64,000 nt of DNA from Xestospongia muta (GCA_963693285.1 OY848920.1:4973135-5037134); one strand, 5' to 3'. Positions 22,811 through 37,620 are shown, numbered from the stretch's first letter. Notes: generated from the sequence alone by a model not told the origin. Numbers and translations are program-made.

Positions 22811-23739
22811 TCATCTTCATTCTTAGCTGTGTAACTGAAAGTTACTTTAGCTCGACGTTTACATGCTTTATCTGATGAATAAGCTACCAAGTAGAGAAAA
22901 AGAGAAAGGTTTATAACAAAAGATTTAACTAGTTAATCATTGAAAATGTAACATATTACAAATGTCTGTATATGCCTGTATATTTTAGTATATGTCTGTA
23001 TATGTTAGTATATGTCTGTATAAGTCTGTGTATGTCCATCTTTTTCGTACACTAAATGTACACATGTTCATATAGAGTTAAAGTAATTAAATCATACTTT
23101 GGGGAGAGGGTGCTGATTGAATGAGAGAGAGAAAGTTGTCAGGTGCCAGACCTTCATTGTTGTCAAGTCGTACTAACCACCAACCATCATTCCCAGTTGC
23201 CATGGTGATTACATCAACAATGTCACCTACCTTGACAGTAATCTCGTCCTCTTGATCAGCAATGTATAGAAACATAACTTTAGCTTTTAAACTTTTATGA
23301 GATTGATCTCTGGAGGAGAGAGGAAGGCCAGGTTTCTCTGAAGGTAAGAATAAGTAGTATTATAACTCTACTAGATCACTACAGTAAGTGGTTCAGTAGT
23401 TTAATAGTATCTATACTAGAGTCTAGAGCCCACTAACTATAAAAAAGTAATTGTATAGAAGGTATTATTGTAGGTAGGTAGGTAGTATATTACAATTAAT
23501 AAAGTATTCCACAGAGCTTATTTATCAGTATTCTAAACATGGGATTTTTACAATTATGTCTGTATATTTTTGTGTATCTCTGTATATGTTTGTACATGTC
23601 TGTATATGTTTGTATATGTTTGTATTTTTCTCTATATGTCTGTAGAGTAAATATGCTTGTATACAAGTGAAATAATGAAATAATATTTTGGTGCCATGAT
23701 ATCAATTCCCATGAGATCAACCCCCCATGAAATTAATTC

Positions 23740-24380
23740 TTTTTCTATTATTCTATGGACCCCATTGGGCAGCAAAGATTCTACAGGCACCTTGTGGTAT
23801 CCACTAGTGCCTTCAGATTCTGTGGTGCCAAACGGTGTCTGTATTATCTGTGCTACCCAATAAGACCATATGGGTACCATTGGCACCACAAGGTCTCTGT
23901 AATGTATCCGGTGCCCAATAGTACCCATATTTCTGATTGGGCAATACTGAAACTAAAGGCACTGTTGGGCACCACAGACAATGCAGCATCCATGTGCAGG
24001 TCGTGCCTAATGATGCCTGAAAAATCTCTGTTGCCCAATGGTGCCTGTAGTTTCAGTAGTGCTCAATAGTGCTGATTGGGCCACCATTAAATATACAGAC
24101 ACCATTGGACACCAGAGATATATACTACAGATGCCTTGTGGTATCCAATGATGCCTGAAAAATCTCTGTTGCCCAATGGTGCCTGTAGTTTCAGTAGTGC
24201 TCAATAGTGCTGATTGGGCCACCATTAAATATACAGACACCATTGGACACCAGAGATATATACTACAGATGCCTTGTGGTATCCAATGGTGTTTGAAGAA
24301 TCTGTGGTGCTCAATGGTACTCATATTGTCTGATTGGACACCACAAACTCTATAGGCACCAAATATATATAAGAATACAC
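23740..24380. repeat. Satellite-like block of GGGCACCA/TGGTGCC motifs with a 138-bp tandem core
   Basis: The whole block repeats short words such as TTGGGCACCA, TGGTGCC and ATTGGGC in both orientations. Within it, a 138-bp unit starting TGATGCCTGAAAAATCTCTG (24,011 and 24,149) is repeated twice exactly and partly a third time. 138 is divisible by three, which creates an open minus-strand frame with 46-residue repeats; I consider that frame non-coding. Lies in an intron of gene D. Confidence 0.8.
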
Positions 24381-27300
24381 AAGATGGCTTGCTAGGAAAT
24401 ACTTTTTGGTGATGCTGGACTTCAAATGGTGTAGTAACATTTGTATTAACAGTTATCATTTCCTAATGGTATGTTAATCTTAATTAATTTGTAGTTATTA
24501 CCATCTACAGTTGATCACGCAGAATTGATAATAAAAGAGTTTATTTTATGGGGATTGATTTTGTGGCATCAAATCAAAATCATATATTAGAGGAATTACC
24601 CCTTAATTTGGGAGGATCTTGTTTAAGAGATTCATATTCAGAGAGTTCTGCAGTGACAACATCAACAATGTCATCTTTCTTGACAGTAATCTCATCCTCT
24701 TGATCAGCATTGTATGAGAACATAACCTTGTTTTTTTTAATTTTTTTGAAATTCTCCTTTCAAGTAAAATGGACTACCAGAGTTCTCTAGAACTAAGAAA
24801 AAAATAAGCAGCACTATATAAATAGCTATTTTAGGCCATTTTCTCCCAGATTTCTCTATGAATTAGATGACCTACTAGGTTTACTAGATGCAGGAGTTAG
24901 ATTGGTGTAAGATTGGATATTGTATGGTGATGGTTTTTCTTCCTCCTTAATTGACACTACAAATTCACTTGGGAACACCCCTTCTTTGCCATTAATTCAT
25001 CCACGACACCAGCCCTTTTCATCATCTCCCAAAACTTCTACAATATCACCTAATGTCAGTGATAACTCCTCTTCATTTGCCGCTGTGTAACTTGACACTA
25101 CTTTAGTTAGACGCTTATAAGCTTTCTCTGATGTCTCAACTAGCAAAAGAGAGAAATATTGAAAAAAATTAACTTTGAAACTGCACCTTGAGTAGGAAAC
25201 ATGTCACGATCTGACTCTCTTTCACCAACTAAGTTTTTAAATTGATCTTTTATCTCTGAAATAGATTACTCTACAAGAGTACATACAATATATAATTAAT
25301 ATTCATTACAATACCTTTATATTCACTGGAAGATAGTGTGGACTCTTCTTGACTAGTATTAGTTTGTGTGTTCCTAATATTTTGATCTGTAATTGGTTTC
25401 TAAATCTTTGAAATGACAGCTAGAGCTAGTGACAATGTCATAGGATAAAAAGTGACAATTATTTACTTACCTTTTAAACTTTGTTTCAATTCTCAATCTG
25501 TTTGTCTCTCTCACCTAATTGTAAAGTCAATGATGTGATTATCTCCTGTAGTGTCTCTATCTCTCTCTGTTTCTCTGTAGATACTGACAATACCTCCTTT
25601 TCAAAAGCTGAAGACATTTTTTATAACAGTATGCTATCTTTAGTAACTTACCTTCCTTTTTCTTGATGGTATTTGTTAACTGTTCTATCTGAATAATTTT
25701 TGCTCTGTTCATTTTAGTACTTGCTTTTAACAATTGTTTCAATTCAGACTCTAAAGAAACGATTATTACACAAATGTACATTGGCATTGCATATAAGATG
25801 AAAATATTATAATATATATTATAAGAGATCTTCCTAAATTGACTTATGCCCTATAGTCAACAACAATCCATACTATTAACCTTCAGTGCTTTTTAGTCTT
25901 GATTTCAATTTATTCATTTCTCCTGTTGGCTCTTCAATAACAGTGTCTTGTGCATCTAGTTTGTGTTTCAAATCCACTACATCTCTTCGTTTCTCTTCTT
26001 CAAGAGCTTTCATCTCTACAATGATAGCACTAATTATAATATCCTTTGTCTAATGTACTACTTATTTCTTACCTCATCTCTTTTACGTTTATCATAAATG
26101 ATGTGGTACCCGATAGTAAGTTTGATAACTCCGATTTCTTTCAATAGGTTAAAATTCTCCTCTGCTGTCATCAATAGACTGTCCAACATATATTGTGGAG
26201 CATAACAGGTAACCATAATAGAATAGCCTTTCTTTATGGCTTTAACTTGGACAAACTTTGCCATACCCTTGAAAGCTTTTGAAAGCAAATCTTTGATGTG
26301 ACTAAGAGTGTATTTGTCAGCCTCCCAATCCAGAACAAACTTAATACTTTCGCAGATGAGATGATGGAAGATGAACATACTTTAAAGTTCTGGTCACAAC
26401 AAACATCAACTTTCAATTTCTGACAAAAACTATCAACTTCTGCTTTGAATTCTTCAATGTGTTGTTTAGCTTCAGTGATATTTTAGTGATTAACAATAGG
26501 ATCCAGACAACAAATGTTGATAATGGTACATTAATCTTCTACAATTTCCATAACATCATCAAATGATTTAGATATAGATAATTGAGGTCTTAGCTCTCGG
26601 AAACATTTTCGAAGATATGTCTTGAGCTCTTCTAATGAAGGAACAGCTTTTTCAATGAGAGGAGAAACTTTCACAATAAGATTTCCAAATGTAACTTTCA
26701 TCTGATCAAAATCATATTGATATGTTCGATGAAGATTGATTTGGGAAGGAAATGTTTGGTCTATAAAAAAATAATATTCAAATTTATTGTAAATTTGCTT
26801 ACTGTACTCCTTGAGTAGATCTTGTGCAAGCAGGACTGTTTCTTCAGATTTCAATAAGACACTTGCAAAAACACTTAATTTGCTAGGATCTTCATACACT
26901 GTAGTACACAGTGCTTTCAATGGACTTCTCTCAGTACACCTCCCAATCTATTCACTTCATCTAATGTCTCCTTAGAAATCACTCTCTCTGTATATAACAT
27001 GTGAACAATCTCCACAGGAAGAGTAAGAGATGAGAGGTTGTCAGTGTGTCTATGTAACATTTGACTAGCTGGAGTGGACAACTCTTCTATTTTTAAAAGA
27101 ATAAAACAGATAACTTGTACTATAAGTATATACTTACTGTATTCCTTCACCTTTTCAGCTGTTGCATTTTCACCTATCTTGTTAAGAGCACCAACTAATG
27201 AGTCCCATGTAGGACCTCCACTTTCAGTAACCTTGTTGGCTTTACTTAACCACAGAGTTAAACACTATTGAAGACATCGCCCTACATCATTTTTGTGGTT

Positions 27301-27645
27301 TGCCTCGATCTCTGCCAGTGTAGGTATGCAAAAGACTCAATTGTAGACCCAAAAGGAAACCATCTGTGATTTGGGAAATAGCTTTGTTTCAAAGCTTCTA
27401 TGATATCTTTTAGATCACTAACATCTAAACAATTAAAAGAAAAATAAATTGAACTTTGCGTGTAACTTCAACTCACTCAATTCACAACGATTTGCTGCCA
27501 TAACTTTGAGGTTTTAAGGATGTAGGCAGTATTCTATGATAAAACTATAAATAAGAGTTTGCAGTAAACACAAGCCATATGACATAGTTCATTTGTGCCA
27601 AGCTACAAAAAGGATTCTAGTTGTTATATAATGTGTATACTACAT

Positions 27646-27904
27646 TAATGTGACCTGATTTGTGATAAGGGACCACTTCTGGCAAAAATTTGTGACATGA
27701 TTTATGAAAAAGGACCATTGTTAAAACATCACAAAAACAGTTTCGTGTACATACAGCTGCTATATATGCACAACTATTAATGATAACCGCATATATGTAT
27801 ACAAAACTGTTTTTTGGAAGTTTTAACAGAAGTCCTTTTTAAAAAAAACATATCACAAATGTTTTGACAGAAGTGGTCCCTTATAGCAAATCAGGTCACA
27901 TTTA
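27646..27904. mobile_element. MITE (about 259 bp), TIR AATGTGACCTGATTTG
   Basis: Left end AATGTGACCTGATTTGTGAT then AAGGGACCACTTCTG; right end inverted AATGTGACCTGATTTGCTAT then AAGGGACCACTTCTG. Long, nearly perfect inverted repeats with a small AT-rich centre and no ORF. Upstream of gene D. Superfamily unassigned. Confidence 0.85.
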
Positions 27905-28207
27905 GCCAAGTAATAAAAAAGAATTAAATACACATAAATGTACATGTATTATTTAGAATACTATCTGTCAAACTAAATTTCTTGCAATTTGCGTAAATGT
28001 TGATATCTCTTCCATAAGCCATTTTTACTCTTGAAAACTGTTTAAGGATTATTGTAAAAATAGATCATTATTTTGACAAAAGATTACATTTAAAATTGAA
28101 GTTAATAAGGAATGTAGTGATATTAATAGTCACTGCATAGTAGAATTTTGTCTAAGGAAAATATTTTTAATTTATAATATATTTAGTTCTATAGTATTTA
28201 ACATATA
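27905..28207. other. AT-rich intergenic stretch
   Basis: I see no gene, repeat or conserved motif in this segment. Confidence 0.5.
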
Positions 28208-29772
<1,565 letters not shown>

Positions 29773-29774
29773 GA

Positions 29775-31587
29775 ATGACTAATGGTGGCATGTGGACTCG
29801 GCATTTATGTGATAATATTAAGAAACACAACCTTCTAATATCGACAATATTGGATTTAACACAAAGTCAACTACCTCCAACTATGTCATCTCAATATGTA
29901 GCATCAACAGGACTTATGTATTTCAAACGTAAGTAGAGAATATTGTTGTCAAAAAGTTTTTTAATTATATAGAGCAATTACATCCTTATGATACACCACT
30001 CCAATATTTTGAAAAAAATCCCTCAAGTTCTTCTGTTATAAGTGGTACTAGCGCTACTGGACTTTCAGATGCTACATATGTAGCTGGTAAGTATTGAGAG
30101 ATACTTTCTTTATAGTTATTTGTTATTCTATGAATGCAATTAGAGTAAATTTGATGGTAGCATTACAAGTGGATTGTCTACAGGTTTATTACTGTTGTAT
30201 CAATGGGTCTGATCATAGTAGAAGTCTTAATCCATGAAACTAAATTCATAAACCTTAAACTTGAAAATTTGAAACCTATATTGCTAAAGCATTTTATATA
30301 GATGATTTAGGTTAAGTATATCCATTAAAATTGAGAATTATTATGAGGATTACTGTTATGATATTTCACTTTTAGTAAGTAGTTGTCTCACATACTATAA
30401 AAATTAATTATTTTGGTAAATGCGATATGAATAATCACAAAATAAACTGACATCTGTTAGTCTCACAAGTAACAGATGTGAAGCCACTCTGACAATCCTT
30501 GTTTAGCCTGAGTATGTATGAATTCACACAATTACAAGAAAGCTATTTTGATGGCACAGTGCATGTATTTTGTATGTTCATGTTTGGACACTCCTTTACA
30601 TTATAAAGTTAATAGCTGTTATCAAATTGATCAATGAATAAATAAATCACACACTTTACTATTAAGATTATAAGTTTTGGACCTCAATCAATATTATTAT
30701 TCAGATATAAGTAATTTTTCAGTCATCCCTTTGCTTTCAAAATAACGCGATAGCTTTCTTAACTCAAATAAAGCTTACTGTGTAGCTATGTTCCTTAATT
30801 GGTTGTTTGTTTAGGTAAATTTTATTATTATAAGCAACCATAAACTTATATATATAACATGAACATTTCTGGATTTATTGTTTATTAAATTCTGTTAGTG
30901 TAACATTCCTTTACACATTTACATCTTGTACATTACTATATATAGGTTCTATAATGAATGGTTATGTTTGCTTTTTATGAAAATAACTATAGAAAGTTTT
31001 TTGGTCATAATTGTCATCCTGTATTATATGTATCTCCTATCTTATATAGCATTGTTAATAATTATATTACATAAACATTGATAGATATATATCAATGTAG
31101 GTGATGTTCCTCTAACTGATCCATACACAATTACTCCACCTGGTCCTGCTCTTGTTCCAGTTGGTTTGTTACTGGATTATATATACTGCTTGTTACTAAT
31201 TCTTTTCAATAGATATTATTGATATTGATACAATTATGGATGCCATTCCTGACAATGAAGATCTAAAGACTGTGTTAGATGGTATTAAAGATGATGTCAA
31301 AAAATGGTGCGACTTGTTTGGGAAGCGTCTTCTCAGAAATGCAAAAAAGTGATCTGTGGTTTCGTAATTTCACTGAGCTTGAGTTTCTGATCGATGAGAT
31401 AACTGGAAAAAATGCTGATAATTACAATTACACTTGGGGCTTTGTCATTGATGCATTAAATAAACCAACTATCATTAAAATTAGGAATAGAAGAGATGGT
31501 TTCAAGCCTATTTCTGATATGGTCAGAGATCATTTAGATAAACGTGATATATATGCCAAGTATATGGATCAATTGAGTAAAAAATAA
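29775..31587 (+). CDS. Death-domain-like protein with a frameshift (gene H)
   Basis: Exons 29775-29928 (MTNGGMWTRHLCDNIKK...), 29973-30086 (QQLHPYDTPLQYFEKNPSS), 31101-31163 (Pro/Thr-rich linker) and 31213-31587. Phases agree across the first three introns. The last exon begins DIIDIDTIMDAIPDNEDL and enters a death-fold-like stretch (KKWCDLFGKRLL), then reaches TGA just after a six-A run (about 31,348); the +1 frame continues the homology (ELEFLIDEITGK, YTWGFVIDALNK, VRDHLDKR) to a stop at 31,587. One homopolymer indel therefore separates an intact from a broken gene; sequencing error is possible. The start lies 2 bp from that of the minus-strand pseudogene. No operonic partner. Confidence 0.5.
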
Positions 31588-32160
31588 AACTCAATATTTA
31601 CTTTGTATAACTTTTACATGCTATCTAGTACTTCCCACTACATTGTATAACTTTTTCCATAACATTATTAATTCCAATATATACTTTTTAGTATTAGTGT
31701 ACTATGACCTGACGAGGATGACAAATTACTGTGAAATTTGTTTAGCTTTGAGGAACTCTTCATATTAATTTGAGTGGTTTAAAATGCAATAACGAAAGTG
31801 TTCTGAACTTTTCGAAGTCACTCATAACAGCTTAACAATTCAATCATCGTTGGTTACCTGGAATATAGTGAACAATGCTTGTTATTAACTTATTTATAAG
31901 CTTACAGATGTACATGACCATCTGTACCATATCTATCATGTCCAACAATTTTGCATAACACTGCTTCAAGCTCTCCATTTATGGTATACAATTCTGTCAA
32001 ATAAACTACACAGATAATAGAGTCGTGTGATCATATATACTTAATTTAGTTGTCTTAACATTATTTCAAACATTATCTAGTATTACTCTATTAACTATTA
32101 TCTCAAGAAGTATAATTCTCTACAATTGTTGTTCCATTGAGTGAACTATTATCTTAACCT
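31588..32160. other. Intergenic, nothing recognised
   Basis: AT-rich sequence downstream of gene H; no coding exon or repeat seen. Confidence 0.5.
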
Positions 32161-32171
32161 TTGGAGAGAGG

Positions 32172-32214
<43 letters not shown>
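32161..32214 (+). repeat. (GA)n microsatellite
   Basis: GAGAGA tract with a few interruptions at its left end. Confidence 0.95.
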
Positions 32215-32218
<4 letters not shown>

Positions 32219-32227
32219 TCCTTATCA

Positions 32228-32402
32228 TTGGCCTATACATTAGTGTACTGATATGTGTCATCAGTAATGTTTTCAAATAACCTTCATATTTCTTTCCAAC
32301 ATTACTCTGCCTTATAGCTCTTAAAGTACTAGTCAAATTTCTTCTAGCCGGTTGTACTTTCATGTTTTTATTAATCAATCCAAATTGATACATATGTGTC
32401 AA
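32228..32402 (-). pseudogene. Relic of a death-domain 3' exon
   Basis: The minus strand reads PARRNLTSTLRAIRQSNVGK then YEGYLKTLL, closely matching the C-terminal part of the second death domain of gene E (KATRRSLLDALRAIKQNDVA, YEYYLKTL at 55,930-56,032). The preceding residues MYQFGLINK also match MYQLWIQEK. The first half of the domain is not found upstream. A stray fragment of a gene E paralogue. Confidence 0.6.
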
Positions 32403-33245
32403 TTCAGTATATCCAGCTATATAGATCTACATTCATCAATTATAACAGTGCGTGTGTCCTCATTAGAAACTGCTTTGTAGTTCTACCATTGGTATCAAAC
32501 TAAATGAATACACAACAACTGTTTTATAAAGTGTGTGTGCAGTGTAGTCAGTTTTACATGTATTTAAAAGTACAATAATCATTGTGATCATGTGCCTAAA
32601 ACAGGCTAGACTGAGTGTAATGGCATTCACATAATACAAGTCACAACATAGACCTTGTAGTCTCATTTACTTCTATATAATTATATACATCATATGTATT
32701 ATAGATACTTGTATCTTTGAAAGGCAACTAACAAAAAAACTGAATTTGTTAATGATCATTTACAATGTATCATAATAGTAGGCACTAACAGTTTGGGTCA
32801 TGTATATACAGTAAATTTAAATTTATTAAACTTGACATTAGAGCTACACATGATATATTATTCAATAAATAATTACTATGACTAGCTTCTGTTATCAAAG
32901 CTACATGCCTTATTCAAATTTTATTCAAGGACATGCATGTATGTAACTTCAACCATGTATTTATTGCTTAGTTAGAAACATTACATTAATACTGTTTTAG
33001 CTATGGAAGTCTGGAACAAATCCAACTTCTCATAATAAATGGTCACTGGCTACATTGCATATGTACATTGTCAGTATACTGTTACATAACTATATATGCT
33101 AAGTTTAGCTCTCAGGCAATGTTGTCAGCTATAGTGACACAAAACATAAGAGTACTTTTGTGAACAGTATTATTTCATTGATTCATGATAATTTTCTCTG
33201 GCCTAATTATTCAATTTATTTGAAAGTAACTACTATAGTTAGCAT
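32403..33245. other. Intergenic, nothing recognised
   Basis: AT-rich; no coding exon, structural RNA or clear repeat found. Confidence 0.5.
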
Positions 33246-33299
33246 GTGTATATATGTATTACATTGAACAAATGTCATTGTAATCCCTTGTATTTTACA

Positions 33300-35990
33300 G
33301 ATGTTTCTCAAATATTTCAGAAAGCTCCCAGTGAACATATAAGAGATTGGTTACTCAAGATAAAACTCAACTGGGAAAAGCTGCATTTAAACTATTTACA
33401 ACATAAAACCTTAAAATTAGAGGACATTTTAAATTGTCACAATATGCTTTTCAAGGATAAATTAGGTCTACTCCAAAGCATGCAAGCAAAAGTCCATGTT
33501 GATCCACAAAGTCAACCCAAGTACTTCAGGCAAAGGCCAATCCAATATGCTCTACAAGGTAAAGTGGAACAAAAATTAGAAAGACTGGAGAAAACTGGTA
33601 TTAAAGAGCCCGTAGAATTTTCAGAATTGGCTGCCTCTATAGTTCCAATCATGAAATGGGATGGAACTTTCAAAGTTTATGGTGACTACAAGCTCACCAT
33701 ATATCAAGTCGCTAGGTTAGATACATATCCACTTCCCAAGGTTGACGACCTCTTCTCTCAAGTAGCTGGAGAGAAAAAGTTTACAAAACTTGACCTCGCA
33801 CATGCATACCAACAGATTGCTCTAGAACCTGCTCCAGGCAGTATTTAACTGTCAATATTTACAAAGGATTATAACAATACACTTGTCTCCTTTTTGGAAT
33901 TCACTCAGCACCAGCAATCTTTCGGCAAACAATAGAAGGCATTTTGAGAGGCATTAAGAATGTTTCTGTCTATATTGACAATATTCTCGTTACAGGTGTA
34001 TCAGAAGAAGAGCACCTGCAAACATTAGACAAAGTGTTGAGTCGACTGGAGGCAGAGGGGATACAGCTAAAGGAAGACAAGTGCGCCTTTATGCTCTTAA
34101 GGGTTGAATACCTTGGGCAGGTCATCACAGCTGAAGGGCTATACACCTAGCTGAAGACAAAATACGAGCTATTCTAAAAGCTCTGGCTCCCCACAAAGTG
34201 GCACAACAACAGTCATTTTTTGGTCTGGTGAACTACTATCGAAAGTTCTTTTATCAATTATCTTCCTTGTTAGCAGAATACGAAATGGTTTAGGGGACCA
34301 GACCAGAAGATAGCTTTTTTAGGCATTAAAAATATATTAACTTCCCCAAAGTTGTTAGTCCATTATGATCTTCAGAAAACATTATTGCTCTCATGCGATG
34401 CTTTCCCATATGGAATAGCTGTGCTGTCTCTTGTCATAGAGGATGGATCAGAAAAGCCAGTAGCATTTGCATCACATTCCCTTGCCCCAGCTGAAAAAAG
34501 TATTCTCAGCTTGATAAAGAAGCCTTAGCAATTGTACTTGGAGTGAAGAAGTTCCACCATTATTTATTTGGTCGATATTTTACCATTTCTTCTGATCACA
34601 AGACACTCCAGCAAATATTTAGTGAGAATCATCTCATTCCATCTTTAGCAGCAACAAAAATCCAATGTTGGGCTCAGGTGTGAGCACCTGTGAGTACAAC
34701 ATCTATAAATCAGGATATGCAAATCCAAATGCTTACATACTTAGCAGACTTCCATTACCAGAAATGATTTCGGATGATTTATTCTACTCATGGAAACTTT
34801 GCAGTCATCACCAATAACAGCCATGAAAATCAAGTCTTGGACAGATAAAGACCCCATATTAGCTCAAGTATGAAATTGTATACAAAAAGAGTAGACAAAC
34901 ACAAGTGTTGATGATTTACGTCCATTCTCCCAATGAAAACAATACTTAACTGTCCATGATGGTTGCATACTTTTGATATACAGAGTAGTGTAATTCCAAA
35001 AGCAGGAAGAGAACAGGTATTAGATCAATTACATGAAAGTACTCCTGGTATCGTAAGAATGAAGAGTATAGCAAGAAGTATTCTTTGGTTGCCAGGAATT
35101 GATAATGAGATAAAAAAGGTTAGGAGCTGCCAACAATGTCAGTATAACCAAAAATCTCTTGCAGCAGTTTCAGTGGATCCTTGGGAATGGCCAAAAAGAC
35201 CTTAGGCTCATAGCCACATTGACCAGGCTGGACAATTTCATAGTAAAATACTTTTAATTGTTATTGATGCATATTCAAAGTGGTTACAGGTAGTTGTCGT
35301 ACCTTCAACCACATCCATTAATATCATCAGAGTTCTTAGGATGTTATTTGCTACTAATGGACTACCAGAAGTAACTGTCTCAGATAACGGAACAGCTTTT
35401 ACAAGTAGTGAGTTCCAAGAGTTAATGAAGAAGAATGGCATACAGAATTTAAGATCTGCACCTTATCAACCATTCAGCAATGGTTTAGCTGAACATAGAA
35501 TACAAATTCTTAAATAGAAATTGAAAAAGATTATAGATGGAGATATGGAAACAAGACTTGTTCAACTGATGTATCATTATAAGATGACTCCCCACTCTAC
35601 TACTGGTGTATCACCAACTGAACTCTTAGTGGGTAGTAAGCTTTGATGTCATCTTGACTTGTTACAATTGCAACCAGACACTTCCTCTCGAGTATTAGAC
35701 AAACAAAGGACACAAGAGGAACAACATGATAAGAAAACTAAAGATCGTACATTTAAGTTTCATGATCTAGTTTTTGTTAAAGATTTTACTTATCATTGTA
35801 GATGGTTACCTGGTTGTATTACAAGGTTCACAAACTGCTGTGATTAAATTGAATGATGGGTCCATTACTAGCAGACACTTTGATCATGTAAGAATCTGTT
35901 CATGTGATTCACCTAATGAGATACAAGATGATTTACCCATTAACATTTCATCTGAACCAGACACACCACCAGACATAACAGAAACTTGAC
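33300..35990 (+). mobile_element. Inactivated Ty3/gypsy retrotransposon pol
   Basis: Domains in order, in several broken frames: reverse transcriptase fingers/palm (33,300-33,848; LDTYPLPKVDDLFSQ, FTKLDLAHAYQQI), palm C-terminal part with YIDN in place of the usual YIDD (33,970-33,985), connection/RNase H remnants (34,150-34,700), integrase zinc-binding region (35,000-35,150; C..CQ) and integrase core (35,210-35,640; VIDAYSKWLQ, VSDNGTAFTS, YQPFSNGLAEH). Several stops and frameshifts interrupt it, and a catalytic Asp is Asn. gag, protease and clear LTR pairs were not found. Family level is supported by domain order RT-RH-IN and motif style. Confidence 0.9.
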
Positions 35991-36559
35991 AAGTACCTGC
36001 AGTAACACAACCAGTGGATTGTCATCATTCAACCCAAACTCATCATTAAGCAAAAAGATTCATACCTAGTATTGACTAAAGGTGGATGAATGTGGTAAAC
36101 TAACTTTAGAAGTGATATTTAGTGTAAATTTAGGATTATACAATTATGGTTTTGTTTCTTAATAGTACCCTTTTTTTGTTATTGTTACATTGTTCTTTCT
36201 CTGTATATCTTTTGTTAATGTGTAAATTAGTCCTTACTTATTCTACGTGTATTTAAGTTGTTACTTCATACTTCAACCACAACAGTAGGAAATAAGAGGG
36301 TTATTAACAAGTAGGTGCAATTTCACAAGATGGATGGGAGAAGGTTTACTTCACGCACTCCAGTTAAGAATGGGCGTATATCATCACCGTTTCTCAAAAT
36401 TAGTGTCAACATTTTCTTGTCATATGCCAGTAAAGGTATGCAATAACAATTATGTAAGATTGTTTGAACGTGATTATGCATCTATGTACATCAGTGGAGT
36501 ACAAACAATATTTACTTCGGGGGAGCAAAATTTTTAATGTACATATTATTGTATATAAT

Positions 36560-37620
36560 TATAATCAAAACAATCCAAAGTATGATGATTCTGTGTGGAG
36601 AAAAATAGATCACAATTCTCTTAAAGCAATAATTACTCAAGGAGTTAAACGTAGCGTCTGACCTCACAAACTAAAAGAGTCATTAGAGGAATTGGTTGAT
36701 CACTCAACAGAAGAAACATCCGATGGTGACAACTTTAAATCATCAACTACAGCTGGTCATCAAATGGTTGATCAAAGCACTTCTTTTCCTAAACCTACTG
36801 TAACTCAGGAAATTGTTGACCTCTTATCTCATGTAGAGAAGTCTGAAGAGCTTTATCAATCTCATTGGATATATGGTGTTGATACTGGTGGTCAGACTGC
36901 TCATTTTAGACATTGCTCCAATTTTGTTACGATATCACTCTGTCAATATTTATACACACAAATTAAACCAAAACTTAACGACAAAGCTTTGTTCTTCTTC
37001 AGTATTCAGGGAAAGCAAATTGGTGAGCCAGTAGAAAAAGAAATTACAAATTTACAACTTTTTGAATCATTATTTCGCTTAATGTTGTTGGTAGATTTGC
37101 AGAGTTACTAAACATCCATATCAAACATGTTTAAAAACCCTACTACATAGTACTTGAAGCATTTTTGGATATAATGCTGGTGTCTGGTGAGTCTCTCCAA
37201 ACCAAAAATGCTATTCTCTCAAGAGTTTTGGAAAATTTAAGGAAGCCACCATTATGTATTGTAAAGCTGGAAATAAAGTAATATTTCCTACTAACACTAA
37301 TGCCAGAAATGATTATGAGATAAATTTGGCTGCTAGGATTCGTAAGAATTTTGCCAGTATTTTATTGAACCAGAAATCGCTATTTGAAGGTTTTTGTTTC
37401 AAATTGAGTTAAATTAGTTTCATAAATCTTCTAAACCTAGCAATGTAAGTCTCTCTAAATGTTTAGAGATTGGTATGACCTTACCAATGAACCATAGAGA
37501 AGTCCAAGCAGCATAGATGTACTACCATGACCTTACCATCTTTCTGTACTTTCCTAAAATCCCTAATGTAGCAACTGTGGGAAAACTAAACACTAATTCA
37601 ATACAACCTACATTATAATT
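36560..37620 (+). pseudogene. Decayed ROCO (Roc-COR) gene copy
   Basis: Colinear with about 53,090-54,120 of gene E: VWRKIDHNSLKAIITQGVK, then TVTQEIVDLLSHVEKSEELY, HWIYGVDTGGQ (switch/Walker-B-like), FFFSIQGKQIGEPVEKEI, and COR remnants (MYYHDLTIFLYFP in a broken frame). Stops at about 36,660 and 37,110 and several frameshifts are visible. The P-loop exon upstream is not found. Confidence 0.8.

Larger units (their letters stand above)
21232..27501 (-). pseudogene. Gene D: decayed DD-CARD-X-coil-multiSH3-LRR paralogue
   Basis: Order as in gene C, from ATG 27,501 (MAANRCEL). Breaks seen: frameshift in the death domain about 27,320 and TAG at 27,267; frameshift in the CARD-like exon about 26,925; in X, TAA at 26,533 and 26,485 plus a frameshift about 26,375; TGA at 25,009 in an SH3 (Arg in the 22.6-kb SH3). 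Unlike A-C, D carries an array of SH3 modules (about 25,140-24,900; 24,720-24,610 partial; 23,275-23,087; 22,890-22,600) of the ALYDY/GWW type (DELSLVSGDIVEI, DGWWRGRI, GVFLCNYVEPF) reminiscent of CD2AP/CIN85 adaptors. The LRR exon (22,040-21,232) is still open. A transcript limited to SH3-LRR is possible but the N-terminal signalling half is dead. Confidence 0.8.

Noticed and set aside
22965..23035. Possible CRISPR-like or regulatory repeat (TGTCTGTATATG)
   Set aside because: Low-complexity eukaryotic minisatellite; no spacer/repeat organisation.
24007..24459. 150-aa minus-strand ORF with 46-residue repeats
   Set aside because: Generated by a 138-bp tandem repeat whose period is divisible by three; intronic, with no domain or start context.
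36259..36300. Possible 3' LTR end of the gypsy element
   Set aside because: No matching 5' copy upstream of 33,300 was found, so an LTR could not be supported.
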